From positions 186,001 through 250,000 of the forward strand of contig SCTR01000009.1 of the NCBI GenBank assembly GCA_004297305.1: DNA of 64,000 bases. Reading direction: 5' to 3'. This DNA is from Actinomycetota bacterium (GTDB lineage Bacteria; Actinomycetota; Actinomycetes; S36-B12; FW305-bin1). The notes under the pieces are model-generated. The model was not told where the DNA came from and made no database searches. It saw nothing but the letters and a program-made list of their open reading frames with translations. This document shows, piece after piece, positions 51,454 through 60,389 of this stretch (position 1 is its first letter; each line of letters opens with the position of its first letter). A program made the position numbers and the translations under genes.

Positions 51454-52557
51454 ATGGCCGCCGTCGATCCGTCCGAGTCCCTCGCCGCGCTCGAACAGAC
51501 CTTGACGAGCGTGGAGAAGGTGCTGGACCTGCCACGGTTGCGCTCGGATATCGAGGCGCTGGAGCACGAGGCGGCCGCCCCCGGACTCTGGGACGACCAG
51601 GCCAAGGCGCAGGAGGTCACCAGCCGGCTGTCGTTCGCCCAAGGTGAGGTCCGCCGGTTCGAGGCCTTGCGGCGCCGGCTCGACGACCTCCCGGTGCTGT
51701 TCGAACTGGCCGGGGACGAAGCCGACGAGGCTGCCCTCGCCGAAGCCGAGTCCGAACTGGCGGAACTCACCAAGGCAGTGAGCGAACTGGAGGTCAGGAC
51801 GCTGCTGTCGGGGGAGTACGACCAACGCCATGCCCTGATGACGATCCGTGCCGAGGCCGGCGGCGTCGACGCGGCGGACTGGGCAGAGATGTTGCTACGC
51901 ATGTACACCCGCTACTGCGAGCGTCATGACTATCCGTACGAGGTCTACGACACCTCGTACGCCGAGGAAGCTGGTATCAAGTCGGCGACCTTCGCCGTCA
52001 ACGTGCCGTACGCCTACGGCACGTTGTCGGTCGAACAGGGGACCCACCGGTTGGTGCGCATCTCGCCGTTCGACAACCAGGGCCGCCGCCAGACGTCGTT
52101 CGCCGGCGTGGAGGTCATCCCGGTCGTGGCGCAGGCCGACCACATCGAGATCCCGGAGGACGAGATCCGGGTCGACGTCTACCGGTCGTCAGGACCGGGT
52201 GGGCAGGGGGTCAACACCACCGACTCCGCGGTACGACTGACCCATCTGCCGACCGGCATCGTGGTCTCCTGCCAGAACGAACGGTCCCAGTTGCAGAACA
52301 AGGCCAGCGCAATGGCCGTGTTGCAGGCGAAGTTGCTGGAACGGCAGCGGCAGGAGCAGCAGGCCCGGCTCGACGCGCTGAAGGGCGACAGCAGCGGCTC
52401 GTGGGGCAACCAGATGCGGTCGTACGTGCTGCATCCGTACCAGATGGTCAAGGATCTGCGGACCGAGGTGGAGACCGGCAACACCGCCGCCGTGCTCGAC
52501 GGGGAGATCGACGCCTTCGTCGAGGCCGGTATTCGTTGGCGCAAGCAGCACGCCTAG
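51454..52557 (+). CDS. prfB: Peptide chain release factor 2
   Basis: A 367-residue RF2 that releases nascent chains at UGA and UAA. Visible are the N-terminal helical domain, codon-recognition region, '[21 protein letters not shown]' and the catalytic GGQ at residues 249-251 in '[17 protein letters not shown]'. The reading frame is continuous, so the autoregulatory +1 frameshift of enterobacterial prfB is absent. ATG 51454 is supported by family alignment from memory and the promoter-like TACCCT upstream. Confidence 0.96.
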   Translation: MAAVDPSESLAALEQTLTSVEKVLDLPRLRSDIEALEHEAAAPGLWDDQAKAQEVTSRLSFAQGEVRRFEALRRRLDDLPVLFELAGDEADEAALAEAESELAELTKAVSELEVRTLLSGEYDQRHALMTIRAEAGGVDAADWAEMLLRMYTRYCERHDYPYEVYDTSYAEEAGIKSATFAVNVPYAYGTLSVEQGTHRLVRISPFDNQGRRQTSFAGVEVIPVVAQADHIEIPEDEIRVDVYRSSGPGGQGVNTTDSAVRLTHLPTGIVVSCQNERSQLQNKASAMAVLQAKLLERQRQEQQARLDALKGDSSGSWGNQMRSYVLHPYQMVKDLRTEVETGNTAAVLDGEIDAFVEAGIRWRKQHA

Positions 52558-52571
52558 TCCGCCCGGTCGGG

Positions 52572-52659
52572 CAGTGGCCCGACGCGCGCGGGTGGCCCGA
52601 CGGCGCGGCGTACCTCGCGGACGCGGCGGGAGCAGTGGCCCGACGCGCGCGGGCGGCCC
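52572..52659. repeat. 28-bp direct repeat with 60-bp period after prfB
   Basis: Copies at 52572-52599 and 52632-52659 differ by one base. They start 15 bp after the prfB stop and precede its terminator. They have no coding role that I can see. Confidence 0.85.
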
Positions 52660-52678
52660 ACCGGTCGATGACGCCAGG

Positions 52679-52710
52679 AGGCCCCGGGATTGGGGGGAAT
52701 CCCGGGGCCT
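52679..52710 (+). terminator. Terminator between prfB and ftsE
   Basis: Perfect 13-bp arms (52679-52691 and 52698-52710) around a G6 loop, followed by TCCCC. A second shorter stem (CCGCGCC/GGCGCGG, about 52726-52755) follows. The remaining interval to 52928 contains only TAGACT (52886-52891), a good -10 for the ftsE operon. Confidence 0.8.
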
Positions 52711-52885
52711 TCCCCTGGAGGGGACCGCGCCCATTGGGGGGAGAGGCGCGGGGGTGGTGGTCTCGAACCGCCCGGTTCCCCTACGGGCGGCGCCGCTCGT
52801 CCTGCTGAGTCCCGTGGGGCTGCTGTGACGAACGTACGACCGACGGTAGCGAGTCAGTGACCGCTAGTCCACCCCTTGCTGCAAC

Positions 52886-52891
52886 GTAGAC
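52886..52891 (+). promoter_or_regulatory. Probable -10 of the ftsEX operon
   Basis: TAGACT lies 37 bp before the ftsE GTG and after the prfB terminator, fitting an independent promoter for ftsE-ftsX-M23-smpB. No clear -35 is visible. Confidence 0.5.
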
Positions 52892-52928
52892 TCCCGCAGG
52901 TCCCTTCCCCGCCGACCCGAGAGCTGCC

Positions 52929-53618
52929 GTGATCCGCTTCGACACCGTCACCAAGGTGTACCCCAACCAGGGACGCCCGGCCCTCGACGACGTGAGCGTG
53001 GAGATCGAGAAGGGCGAGTTCGTCTTCTTGGTGGGTTCCTCCGGTTCGGGCAAGTCGACCTTCCTGCGGCTGGTCCTCAAGGAAGAACGGCCCAGCCGCG
53101 GCGGGGTGTGGGTGATGGGCAAGGACCTCAGCCGGCTGTCGAACTGGAAGGTCCCGACGCTGCGGCGGCAGATCGGCACGGTCTTCCAGGACTTCCGGCT
53201 GCTGCCGAACAAGTCGGTGTTCGACAACGTCGCGTTCGCCCTGGAAGTCCTCGGGCGTCCCCGTTCCCATGTGGTGAAGGTCGTCCCCGAGGTGCTGGAC
53301 CTGGTGGGCCTGGACGGCAAGGCCGACCGACTACCGGACGAGCTGTCCGGTGGTGAGCAACAGCGCGTGGCGATCGCCCGGGCGTTCGTGAACCGTCCGG
53401 CCGTGCTGATCGCCGACGAACCGACCGGGAATCTCGACCCGGCCACGAGCGTCGGCATCATGAAGCTGCTGGACCGCATCAACCGGACGGGTACCACTGT
53501 GGTGATGGCAACCCACGACGCGGCGATCGTGGACCAGATGCGCAAGCGCGTCATCGAACTCGAACTCGGCCGGCTCGTGCGGGACCAGTCCCGGGGCGTG
53601 TACGGGTATGCGCGCTGA
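52929..53618 (+). CDS. ftsE: Cell-division ATP-binding protein FtsE
   Basis: A 229-residue ABC ATPase that with FtsX couples cytoplasmic ATP hydrolysis to activation of peptidoglycan hydrolases at the septum. Walker A is 'GSSGSGKST', signature '[15 protein letters not shown]', Walker B '[13 protein letters not shown]', H-loop 'MATHD'. GTG 52929 starts the conserved '[14 protein letters not shown]' sequence. The stop shares a base with the ftsX ATG (TGATG). Confidence 0.96.
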   Translation: MIRFDTVTKVYPNQGRPALDDVSVEIEKGEFVFLVGSSGSGKSTFLRLVLKEERPSRGGVWVMGKDLSRLSNWKVPTLRRQIGTVFQDFRLLPNKSVFDNVAFALEVLGRPRSHVVKVVPEVLDLVGLDGKADRLPDELSGGEQQRVAIARAFVNRPAVLIADEPTGNLDPATSVGIMKLLDRINRTGTTVVMATHDAAIVDQMRKRVIELELGRLVRDQSRGVYGYAR

Positions 53619-54526
53619 TGCGGGTCCGATTCGTCCTCGGCGAGGTGGGCGCCGGGCTACGGCGCAACCTGACCATGACCATCGCCGTGGTGATCACGGT
53701 GGCCGTGTCGCTGGCGTTGTTCGGCACCGGTCTGCTCGTCCGCGCGCAGGTCGACAAGATGAAGGACTACTGGTACGACAAGGTCGAGGTGTCGATCTTC
53801 CTCTGCGGACCGAACTCCGACACCGCCTCGTGTGCCGGCGGAGCGGTCACCCAGGCGCAGCGTGACGAGATCCTCGCGGACCTGAACTCGCTGAAGCCGT
53901 TGGTACAGGACGTCTATTACGAGTCCTCGCAGGAAGCGTTCGACCGGTTCAAGCAACAGTTCGCCGGATCGCCCCTGGTCGGCAACGCCAAGCCCGAGGA
54001 CCTGCCCGAGTCCTACCGGGTCAAGCTGTCCGACCCGCAGAAATACGACGTCGTGGCGTCGGCGTTCGCCGGGCGGCCGGGCATCGAGGAAGTCAACGAC
54101 CAGCGGGAGTTCCTCGACAAGTTCTTCAAACTCCTCAACGGCCTGCAGCTCATCTCGCTGTGTATCGCCATCGCGATGCTCGTGGTCACCGTGCTGCTGG
54201 TGGTCAATACGATGCGCGTTGCGGCGTTCAGCCGACGCCGGGAGACCGGGATCATGCGGCTGGTCGGCGCGTCGAACTTCTACATCCAGCTGCCCTTCCT
54301 TCTCGAGGCCGCCCTGGCTGCCGCGTTGGGGGCGGCCTGTGCCGTCGGCGGGCTCATTGCCGTCAAGGTCCTGCTGGTCGATCGGGTGCTGGTCCCGTCC
54401 TTCCCGTTCACTGCGTTCATCGGCTGGGACACCGTGGTGACCGCGGGCCTGCAGTTGTTCATCGTCGGCACGTTGCTCGCGGCGGTCGCGGCATTTTTGA
54501 CCCTTCGGAAGTACCTTCGGGTGTGA
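53618..54526 (+). CDS. ftsX: Cell-division protein FtsX
   Basis: A 302-residue FtsX with four membrane helices. The first is at about 22-44 ('[20 protein letters not shown]'). An extracellular domain of about 120 residues follows, with two cysteines ('[10 protein letters not shown]'), and then three C-terminal helices around '[24 protein letters not shown]'. The extracellular domain binds a peptidoglycan hydrolase or its adaptor. ATG 53618 overlaps ftsE by one base. The likely partner is the M23 protein encoded next. Confidence 0.94.
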   Translation: MRVRFVLGEVGAGLRRNLTMTIAVVITVAVSLALFGTGLLVRAQVDKMKDYWYDKVEVSIFLCGPNSDTASCAGGAVTQAQRDEILADLNSLKPLVQDVYYESSQEAFDRFKQQFAGSPLVGNAKPEDLPESYRVKLSDPQKYDVVASAFAGRPGIEEVNDQREFLDKFFKLLNGLQLISLCIAIAMLVVTVLLVVNTMRVAAFSRRRETGIMRLVGASNFYIQLPFLLEAALAAALGAACAVGGLIAVKVLLVDRVLVPSFPFTAFIGWDTVVTAGLQLFIVGTLLAAVAAFLTLRKYLRV

Positions 54527-54561
54527 CCGGTGGGACTGGCGTGACCGAAGGGGCAGACGAG

Positions 54562-55992
54562 ATGCGAGGAGACTCCGCCTCGTCCCGCCTGCTCCGACGG
54601 CTCCGCAGCGCCCGCGCGGGCCGCTCGGCCGCACCTGGCCGGCCTCGCGTCGCCGACCGGGCCCATCAGCCTCCCGTCGAGGGCGCCGGGGCCGATCAGC
54701 CGCGCGTTGCCGTCGCCGGCACCCGGGTCCGCCCGCCTCGGATCGCGGTCGCCGGCGTGCGGGTCGGCCCGCCTCGGATTGCCGTCGCCGGCGCGCTGAT
54801 CGCCGTCGCCGCCCTGTTGCTGCTGTCGCTCGTGGGCCCTGTCGCCGCGGACGACGACGTCTCGGCCAAGGTCGCCGAGGCCGGCGACGCGCTCGAGGAC
54901 GCCAACGCCGAGGTACGGGCAGCGAGTGCGGCGCTGGCCGACGCCCAGGCGAAGCTGCCGGCGGCGCAGGCCGCCTTCGCCGCCGCGCAGGACACCGTCA
55001 CGCGGGCGCAGGCCGACGACGCTGCCGCGGCCGCCGCGCTGGCCGCCGCGACCGAGGATCTGCGACGTACCGAACAGGAACGCGCCGCCAAAGAGGCCGA
55101 GATCGTCGCGTTGCGCGCCCGGGTCGGTGGCTTCGTCCGACAGGTGTACCAGCAGGGCCCGTACGCCCAGATCGGGATGTTGCTGGACTCCCGGACGCTC
55201 TCGGACTTCGCCGACCGGGCGCACGCCATCGACTCGGTGAGCCGCTCGACGAACTCCGCGCTGGACGAGATGGCCGCCGCGCGGGCGGACCTGGCGATGG
55301 CCGAGGCGAAGTTGTCCGCGCTGGCCGCGCAGGTGCAGGCGCGCCGCGACGACGTCGCCCGCCGGTACGCGGCCGCGCAGGCCGCCACCACGGCGGCCGG
55401 GCAGGCCAAACAGGCGCTGGACAGCCTGGTGGCCCAGCGGGAAGGCGCCCTAGCAGTGGCCGAGAGCCAGAAGGCCAAGGTGGCGCGGCAGTACCAGGCC
55501 CTCAAGGACGAGCAGGCGCGCATCGCGGCCGCTGCCCGACGGGCCGCCGCGGCGTCCGGCGGAAACTCCGGCAACTACGTCGGGGAGTTGCTGTGGCCGA
55601 TCCCGGGCGCGCCGGTGGTCCAAGGGGTCGGCGCGCGGGTCCACCCGGTGTACGGCTACCAGTCCTGCCATACCGGCGACGACATCAAGGGCACGACCGG
55701 GACGCCGATCCTCGCCGCCGAGTCCGGCACGGTTGCCGAGGTCACCAACAGCGGTGCCTACGGTCTGCACACGCTGATCGCCCACGACGGGGGGCTGTCG
55801 ACGTTCTACGCCCACCAGTCCCGCACCGCGGTGTCCGTCGGGCAGCACGTCTCGCGCGGCCAGGTGATCGGCTACGTCGGGTCGACGGGTTGGGCGACCG
55901 GCCCGCACCTGCACTTCGAGGTGCACGTCGACGGGACGCCGTACGACCCCATGGGCTGGTACGGCGGCGCCAAGGAACCGGTGGTCTGCTGA
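54562..55992 (+). CDS. M23-family murein hydrolase with coiled coil (EnvC/NlpD-like)
   Basis: A 476-residue secreted or anchored protein. A long basic N-terminus with a 12-residue repeat leads to a hydrophobic segment ('[19 protein letters not shown]'), then about 240 residues of Ala/Gln/Glu-rich coiled coil. The M23 (LytM) domain ends the protein with zinc ligands in 'CHTGDDI' and '[10 protein letters not shown]', so it looks catalytically intact. In FtsEX systems such coiled-coil hydrolases are activated by FtsX. ATG 54562 is chosen (AAGGGG 8 nt upstream); GTG 54523 (GTGA overlap with ftsX) and GTG 54541 are in-frame alternatives. smpB follows with a one-base overlap. Confidence 0.9.
   Translation: MRGDSASSRLLRRLRSARAGRSAAPGRPRVADRAHQPPVEGAGADQPRVAVAGTRVRPPRIAVAGVRVGPPRIAVAGALIAVAALLLLSLVGPVAADDDVSAKVAEAGDALEDANAEVRAASAALADAQAKLPAAQAAFAAAQDTVTRAQADDAAAAAALAAATEDLRRTEQERAAKEAEIVALRARVGGFVRQVYQQGPYAQIGMLLDSRTLSDFADRAHAIDSVSRSTNSALDEMAAARADLAMAEAKLSALAAQVQARRDDVARRYAAAQAATTAAGQAKQALDSLVAQREGALAVAESQKAKVARQYQALKDEQARIAAAARRAAAASGGNSGNYVGELLWPIPGAPVVQGVGARVHPVYGYQSCHTGDDIKGTTGTPILAAESGTVAEVTNSGAYGLHTLIAHDGGLSTFYAHQSRTAVSVGQHVSRGQVIGYVGSTGWATGPHLHFEVHVDGTPYDPMGWYGGAKEPVVC
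54712..54792. repeat. 36-bp tandem repeat before the M23 signal segment
   Basis: Units 54712-54747 and 54748-54783, then a 9-bp partial copy, encode '[12 protein letters not shown]' and '[12 protein letters not shown]'. The repeat lengthens the basic region just before the membrane segment without breaking frame. Confidence 0.9.
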
Positions 55993-56471
55993 TGGCGCGC
56001 GAGCGTGGTCGCTCGGTCGTCGCCGCCAATCGCAAGGCCCGGTACGACTACCACATCGAGGCGACGTACGAAGCCGGGCTGGTGCTCACTGGCACGGAGG
56101 TCAAGTCGTTGCGCGCGGGCCGGGCGAACCTCACCGACGGGTACGGCGTCATCCGCGACGGCGAGGTCTGGTTGTACGGCGTCCACATCCCGGAGTACGA
56201 CCTGGGAACCTGGACCAATCACGAGCCGCGCCGGCCCCGGAAGCTGCTGCTGCGGTCGGACGAGATCAGCCGGCTGATCGGCAAGACGAAGGAGTCGGGC
56301 CTGACGCTGGTGCCGCTGTCGCTGTACTTCAAAGACGGCTACGCCAAGGTCGAGATCGCGCTGGCGCGCGGCCGCAAGTCGTACGACAAGCGACAGGCCA
56401 TCGCCGAGCGGGAGTCCCGCCGCGAGACCCAACGGGCCACCGGCCGCCACGCCAAGGGCCGCGACGACTGA
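55992..56471 (+). CDS. smpB: SsrA-binding protein SmpB
   Basis: A 159-residue SmpB that binds tmRNA and places it in the empty A site of stalled ribosomes. The beta-barrel includes '[28 protein letters not shown]' and '[15 protein letters not shown]'. The C-terminal tail '[17 protein letters not shown]' inserts into the mRNA channel. ATG 55992 overlaps the M23 stop by one base. Its partner RNA ssrA begins 327 bp downstream on the same strand. Confidence 0.96.
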   Translation: MARERGRSVVAANRKARYDYHIEATYEAGLVLTGTEVKSLRAGRANLTDGYGVIRDGEVWLYGVHIPEYDLGTWTNHEPRRPRKLLLRSDEISRLIGKTKESGLTLVPLSLYFKDGYAKVEIALARGRKSYDKRQAIAERESRRETQRATGRHAKGRDD

Positions 56472-56539
56472 CCCCGTCCGGGCCGCCCCCACGGCCGACG
56501 CACCTCCGCCGCTCCGCCGCCGCCGCACCGCCGTCCCTA

Positions 56540-56615
56540 CCGGTGTTGCGCGCCTTGATGTCGTCATACCGGCCGGTAACCCAGCCGTTGACGGCCAGAA
56601 GGCGCGCAACACCGG
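56540..56615. repeat. 76-bp inverted repeat with nested palindromes downstream of smpB
   Basis: Perfect 17-bp arms (56540-56556 and 56599-56615) enclose 42 nt that contain TACCGGCCGGTA and GCCG-TTGA-CGGC palindromes. It could fold as a three-armed structure. It probably terminates the ftsE-smpB transcript, but the nested symmetry exceeds an ordinary terminator. Confidence 0.85.
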
Positions 56616-56667
56616 GGCGGTCCCCGACCGCTGCAGCCGGGCGACGGCGCCGTACACCCACGGCTCA

Positions 56668-56731
56668 GTACAGCCACGGTGCGGTACGGCCACGGTGCGG
56701 TACGGCCACGGTGCGGTACGGCCACGGTGCG
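56668..56731. repeat. Four 16-bp tandem repeats upstream of ssrA
   Basis: The unit GTACGGCCACGGTGCG occurs four times (56668, 56684, 56700, 56716), the first with one mismatch. The array ends about 45 bp before the ssrA -10 element. The same TACGGC words continue into the promoter. Confidence 0.93.
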
Positions 56732-56775
56732 GCGGGGGCGCCACGCGGTGACGTGCCAGGGTCGGTGGTACGGCG

Positions 56776-56781
56776 TACACT
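56776..56781 (+). promoter_or_regulatory. Probable -10 of the ssrA promoter
   Basis: TACACT lies 18 nt upstream of the mature tmRNA 5' end, leaving a short precursor leader for RNase P to remove. Confidence 0.55.
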
Positions 56782-56798
56782 CGCGGCACAACTGCACA

Positions 56799-57166
56799 GG
56801 GGGTGACAGGTTTCGACGGGCAGATGTCTGGACCGGAGAAGCGTGCCGAGAATCCATGGCTGATCTCGTGAACCTTGCCATGGGAACAACAACTGCCAAC
56901 AAGCAGCAGTCCGCGTTCGCCCTCGCCGCCTGAGCGAGTGTGACGCCGTCAGCCCGGGAGGTCTCCGACCCGGTTCCTGACGTCAGCTAGGAGACTCACC
57001 GACCGCTCCGGCCGCGGGGGCGGAAGGGACACCACACAACGGCTGGGCCGAGTTCCCTGCAGTGCCACACGAAGCAGGGAGGCCGAGAACTCGCCAGCGT
57101 GGCTACGCACGTAGAAGGACGCGAAGGGCCTGTTCGGACCCGGGTTCGATTCCCGGCACCTCCACC
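56799..57166 (+). ncRNA. ssrA: Transfer-messenger RNA (tmRNA)
   Basis: A 368-nt tmRNA. The 5' end GGGGGTG pairs with CACCTCC at 57156-57162, followed by encoded ACCA. The T-arm is GGGTTCGATTCCCGG-like at 57140-57154. The tag frame runs 56895-56930 and encodes ANKQQSAFALAA with stop TGA at 56931-56933, so rescued proteins end in the ClpXP-type degron '...FALAA' typical of actinobacteria. The middle carries GC-rich segments consistent with pseudoknots. It lies after smpB, as expected. Confidence 0.96.
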
Positions 57167-57183
57167 ACGCACCAGCAGTTCGT

Positions 57184-57215
57184 CACGATGCCTCGGCCAC
57201 GGCCGAGGCATCGTG
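57184..57215 (+). terminator. ssrA terminator hairpin
   Basis: Perfect 14-bp arms (57184-57197 and 57202-57215) around a CACG loop lie 18 nt after the tmRNA 3' end. The following 57216-57398 contains no gene that I can support. Confidence 0.85.
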
Positions 57216-57398
57216 CGTTCCAGACACCCTGCCGCGCGACGAAACGCCTCGACCGCAACGGAATGCATCGAGCCGACGAAGAGCAACGACCCAACGAAAC
57301 ACGTCGACAGCGCGGCATCGTCTGCCGTCCAGCAACTGTCCAGCTGCCCGCGTCGTCAGCCGCCGGCCGAGGCCGCCGCGACGACGGTCATCCGGGTG

Positions 57399-58463
57399 TC
57401 ACAGGTCCGGCCGGCACGGTCCCGCGCCAAGGACGGCCAGCCCGGCCCGGTCGCCGGCCTGGTAGTCGTCATATCCGGTGGCCTCGAACCACATGAGCTG
57501 TCGGGAGTCGGCGGCGTGGCCGAGTCCGACGAGGTGACCGAGCTCGTGAAGCACGATGCCCCGAGTCTGCCGCAGCCCGCCGACCGCCTGCGCCTGGCCG
57601 ATCTGCGTCGGATCCAGATACACCGCGCCGGAGACCAGGGCGGCCTTGCCGCCAGCACCGGTCACCATCTGCGGTGCCGCCTCGCCGAGCACCCTGTCCT
57701 GCAGGTCCGGTGCCTCCGTCGTGGTCGCCCACGCGACCAGGACGGGCGCCCAACGGTCGCCGTAGCGATCGGGCTGGTACGGCGAGCGATCCGGTACCGG
57801 CGTCTCATCGGTGGTCCCGTCGTACACGAACGTCAGACCCGTTGCGGCAGAGACGGTCGCGAACGCGTCGCTGATGATGGTCATGCCAGCCAGCGGCGCG
57901 TGGTCGGGGCGCACCACGTAGTGGATCGGGCGGCATGGCGACCAGCGCAGCGGTTCGCCGTCGCGCCCGGTCCCGATGAACCGGTACGCCGGGTTCGGTG
58001 CCGCGGTGACCGCGGGCGCCAACCGGTCAGCGGCCTCCTCGATCCCGGGCGGCGGTCCGGCGGCCCGCCCGGCGCCGTGGGTGGTCACCGCAGCCCCCGC
58101 CCCAGCCACCAGCAGCAGCGCCACGATGCCCAGCGGCACGCCGTACCGCACCCAGGCGGACTTCGACGTCGCCGGTGGGGGAGAGGGAGACCGTTCGTTC
58201 GGCAGTTGAGGGGGTACGCCGGGTGGCTCCGGCGGCGACACGAAGCCAGCGGGAGGTACGAGGCGGGTCGGCCCGACCGCAACCGGCGGGGAGGCGAAGC
58301 CAGCGGGCGGTGCGAAACGAGTCGAGCCCGACGGACCAGGCGGCGTTCCGAAAGCTGCCGGCGTACCGGACGCCCCTGGCGCCGAACCGGAAGCCGCCGG
58401 CGCAACCGGGCCGGCCTGCGGCGCCAGGCTGCCGGCGTAGCGGACCAGATCCTCGTCGTCCAT
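57399..58463 (-). CDS. Membrane-anchored metzincin-type metalloprotease
   Basis: A 354-residue protein: a short acidic start 'MDDEDLVRYAGSL', about 110 residues rich in Pro/Ala/Gly with repeated 'PPAGF.SPP' blocks, one membrane helix ('YGVPLGIVALLLVAGAGAAV'), then an extracellular catalytic domain. The zinc motif 'HELGHLVGLGH' at residues 306-316 fits the HExxHxxGxxH consensus, and 'LMWFEATGYDDYQAGD' supplies the Met-turn region. The 'W.PCRPIHYVV' strand resembles actinobacterial matrixin-like proteases. ATG 58463 is preferred over upstream codons without similarity. Substrate unknown. Confidence 0.87.
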   Translation of the reverse strand: MDDEDLVRYAGSLAPQAGPVAPAASGSAPGASGTPAAFGTPPGPSGSTRFAPPAGFASPPVAVGPTRLVPPAGFVSPPEPPGVPPQLPNERSPSPPPATSKSAWVRYGVPLGIVALLLVAGAGAAVTTHGAGRAAGPPPGIEEAADRLAPAVTAAPNPAYRFIGTGRDGEPLRWSPCRPIHYVVRPDHAPLAGMTIISDAFATVSAATGLTFVYDGTTDETPVPDRSPYQPDRYGDRWAPVLVAWATTTEAPDLQDRVLGEAAPQMVTGAGGKAALVSGAVYLDPTQIGQAQAVGGLRQTRGIVLHELGHLVGLGHAADSRQLMWFEATGYDDYQAGDRAGLAVLGAGPCRPDL

Positions 58464-58732
58464 GTGGCCCCCGTTCGACGCTGTCCCTGTTCGAGCTGGC
58501 CCCGGCCGGTTCACGGTGGGTCGTCGGGTCCGTCTGATTCGGGACGCTACTGGCGCTGTCGCCGGCGTCACGGTCACGACAGGGCCACTCGGGCGACGCG
58601 CACCGCCCAGATGGCCCAGCCGAGGGCTGCGGCAGTGCGCGGGCGTGCCCGGCTACGGTGGGCCGTCCCGCCTGCGCGGCAGGCGACCCCGCACTGCGAT
58701 ACGACCGGCCGACAGTCAGAAGGAGTCCGTCC

Positions 58733-59605
58733 ATGCCCGAAGTCCCGCTCGTGGAGAACGTCGCCGTCGTCGGGTGCGGCGTCATGGGGGCAGGCATCGT
58801 CCAGGAGGCGGCCAAGGGCGGCTGCTCGGTGACCGCCGTCGAGCCGACCGAACAGCTGCTTGAGGCGGGCCGCGCCCGGCTCAAGGCCTCGCTCGCGCGG
58901 GCGGAGGAGAAGGGCAAGCTGGAGGGGACCACCGCGGCGGAGGTGCTCAGCGCGGTTCGTTTCACCACGGACCTCGCCGAGCTGGCCGATTCGCAGTTGG
59001 TGATCGAGGCGATTCGCGAGATCGAGGCGGACAAGGTCGCGCTCTACCGCGACCTGCAGGCCGTCGTCGGCCCGCAGTGCGTCCTGGCGACGAATACGTC
59101 ATCGCTGCCGGTGACCCGGCTCGGCCGCGCCCTCGACGCACCGGAACGCTTCTTGGGCATCCACTTCTTCAACCCGGTGCCGGTGCTGGGCCTGGTCGAG
59201 TTGGTACCGGGCCTGGCCACCGCCGATCAGACCGTCGATATCGCGGAGCGGTTCGTCACCGAGCGGCTGGGCAAGACGCCGCTGCGGACGGTCGACCGGG
59301 CCGGCTTCGTGGTCAACACCTTGCTGGTGCCGTACATCCTGGCCGCGATCCGGCTGCTCGACGCCGGCCGGGGCAGCGCGCAGGACATCGACAACGGCAT
59401 GGTGCTGGGCGCCGGGATGCCGTTGGGCCCCTTGGGCTTGGCCGACCTCATCGGCCTCGACACCCTGCTGTTCATCGCCGAGTCGCTGTACGACGAACTG
59501 CGCGATCCGGCGATGGCGCCCCCGCCGCTGCTGCGCCGGCACGTCGAAGCCGGCTGGTACGGCCGCAAGTCCGGCCGCGGCTTCTTCGAGTACGACCGTG
59601 GCTGA
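58733..59605 (+). CDS. 3-hydroxybutyryl-CoA/3-hydroxyacyl-CoA dehydrogenase
   Basis: A 290-residue NAD-dependent HCDH. The N-terminal Rossmann site is 'VAVVGCGVMGAGIVQEAA', followed by 'LATNTSSLPVTRLG' and the catalytic His region 'GIHFFNPVPVLGLVELV'. The C-terminal domain starts about residue 190 ('AGFVVNTLLVPYILAAIRLLDAG'). ATG 58733 follows AGAAGGAGT. Followed by two crotonase-fold genes with short overlaps, it probably belongs to an acyl-CoA or aryl-acetyl-CoA degradation unit (PaaH or Hbd type). Confidence 0.92.
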   Translation: MPEVPLVENVAVVGCGVMGAGIVQEAAKGGCSVTAVEPTEQLLEAGRARLKASLARAEEKGKLEGTTAAEVLSAVRFTTDLAELADSQLVIEAIREIEADKVALYRDLQAVVGPQCVLATNTSSLPVTRLGRALDAPERFLGIHFFNPVPVLGLVELVPGLATADQTVDIAERFVTERLGKTPLRTVDRAGFVVNTLLVPYILAAIRLLDAGRGSAQDIDNGMVLGAGMPLGPLGLADLIGLDTLLFIAESLYDELRDPAMAPPPLLRRHVEAGWYGRKSGRGFFEYDRG

Positions 59606-60389
59606 CGGCGGGTCGGTCGAGACCGTTCTCGACGACGACGGCGTCCTGCGTATCGAGTTGGCCCGCCCGGCCGCCCAGAACTCACTGGACCCGCCGATGG
59701 CCGAGGCGTTCGCCGCGTCCGTGGCGCGGACCGCCGAACCCGGCGTACGGGCGGTCCTCATCACCGCGCAGGGCAAGAACTTCTGTGTCGGTGGCGATAT
59801 CCGCGCGTTCGCCGCGATGGGGGACGGCATCCGTCGTGGCTTGCAGGAGCTGGCTGCCAGCCTGCACGACAGCATCCAGGTGTTGACGACCCAGGGCGCG
59901 CCGGTGGTCTCCGCCGTCCACGGCTGGTGCGCCGGGGCGGGCGTGGGTCTGCCCTGTTTCGCCGACGTGGTGGTGGCCGATGAGGGGACCCGATTCCGGG
60001 CCGCGTACACCGCGATCGGGCTGTCTCCGGACATGGGACTGACCTGGTTGCTGCCCCGCCTCGTCGGCCGGGCCCGGGCGCGCGACATGGTGCTGACGAA
60101 CCGGATCGTGACCGCCGACGAGGCACTGGCCTGGGGCCTGGTCAGCCGGGTCGCGCCGGCTGGCACCGCGGCGCAGCTGGCGCTCGGTATCGCGCGCGAC
60201 CTCGCAGCTGGGCCGCTGGGGACGCACACCGCGATCCGCCAACTATTGCGCGACAACGAGTCCGCGTCGCTTGCCGAGGCGATGCAGGCCGAGGCCCGGC
60301 TGATCGGCTCGCGAGCGGCCAGCGCCGAAGGAGCGGTCGGCATCGGCGCCTTCCTGGACGGCACGACGCCGGACTTCCGTACGGTATGA
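59598..60389 (+). CDS. Enoyl-CoA hydratase/isomerase, PaaG-like active site
   Basis: A 263-residue crotonase-fold protein. The oxyanion loops are 'GKNFCVGGDIRAFAAMG' and 'HGWCAGAGVGLPCFADV'. At the second catalytic position it has Asp in 'SPDMGLTWLLPRLVG', a pattern seen in isomerases such as PaaG rather than two-Glu hydratases. The first glutamate position is also non-Glu ('RAAYTAIG'). It is therefore more likely an isomerase, possibly of an epoxy- or unsaturated acyl-CoA. GTG 59598 overlaps the upstream gene by 8 bp. Confidence 0.85.
   Translation: MADGGSVETVLDDDGVLRIELARPAAQNSLDPPMAEAFAASVARTAEPGVRAVLITAQGKNFCVGGDIRAFAAMGDGIRRGLQELAASLHDSIQVLTTQGAPVVSAVHGWCAGAGVGLPCFADVVVADEGTRFRAAYTAIGLSPDMGLTWLLPRLVGRARARDMVLTNRIVTADEALAWGLVSRVAPAGTAAQLALGIARDLAAGPLGTHTAIRQLLRDNESASLAEAMQAEARLIGSRAASAEGAVGIGAFLDGTTPDFRTV

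Noticed and set aside
51454-52557. Programmed frameshift in prfB
   Set aside because: The coding frame is continuous from ATG to stop with no in-frame UGA, so no frameshift is needed.
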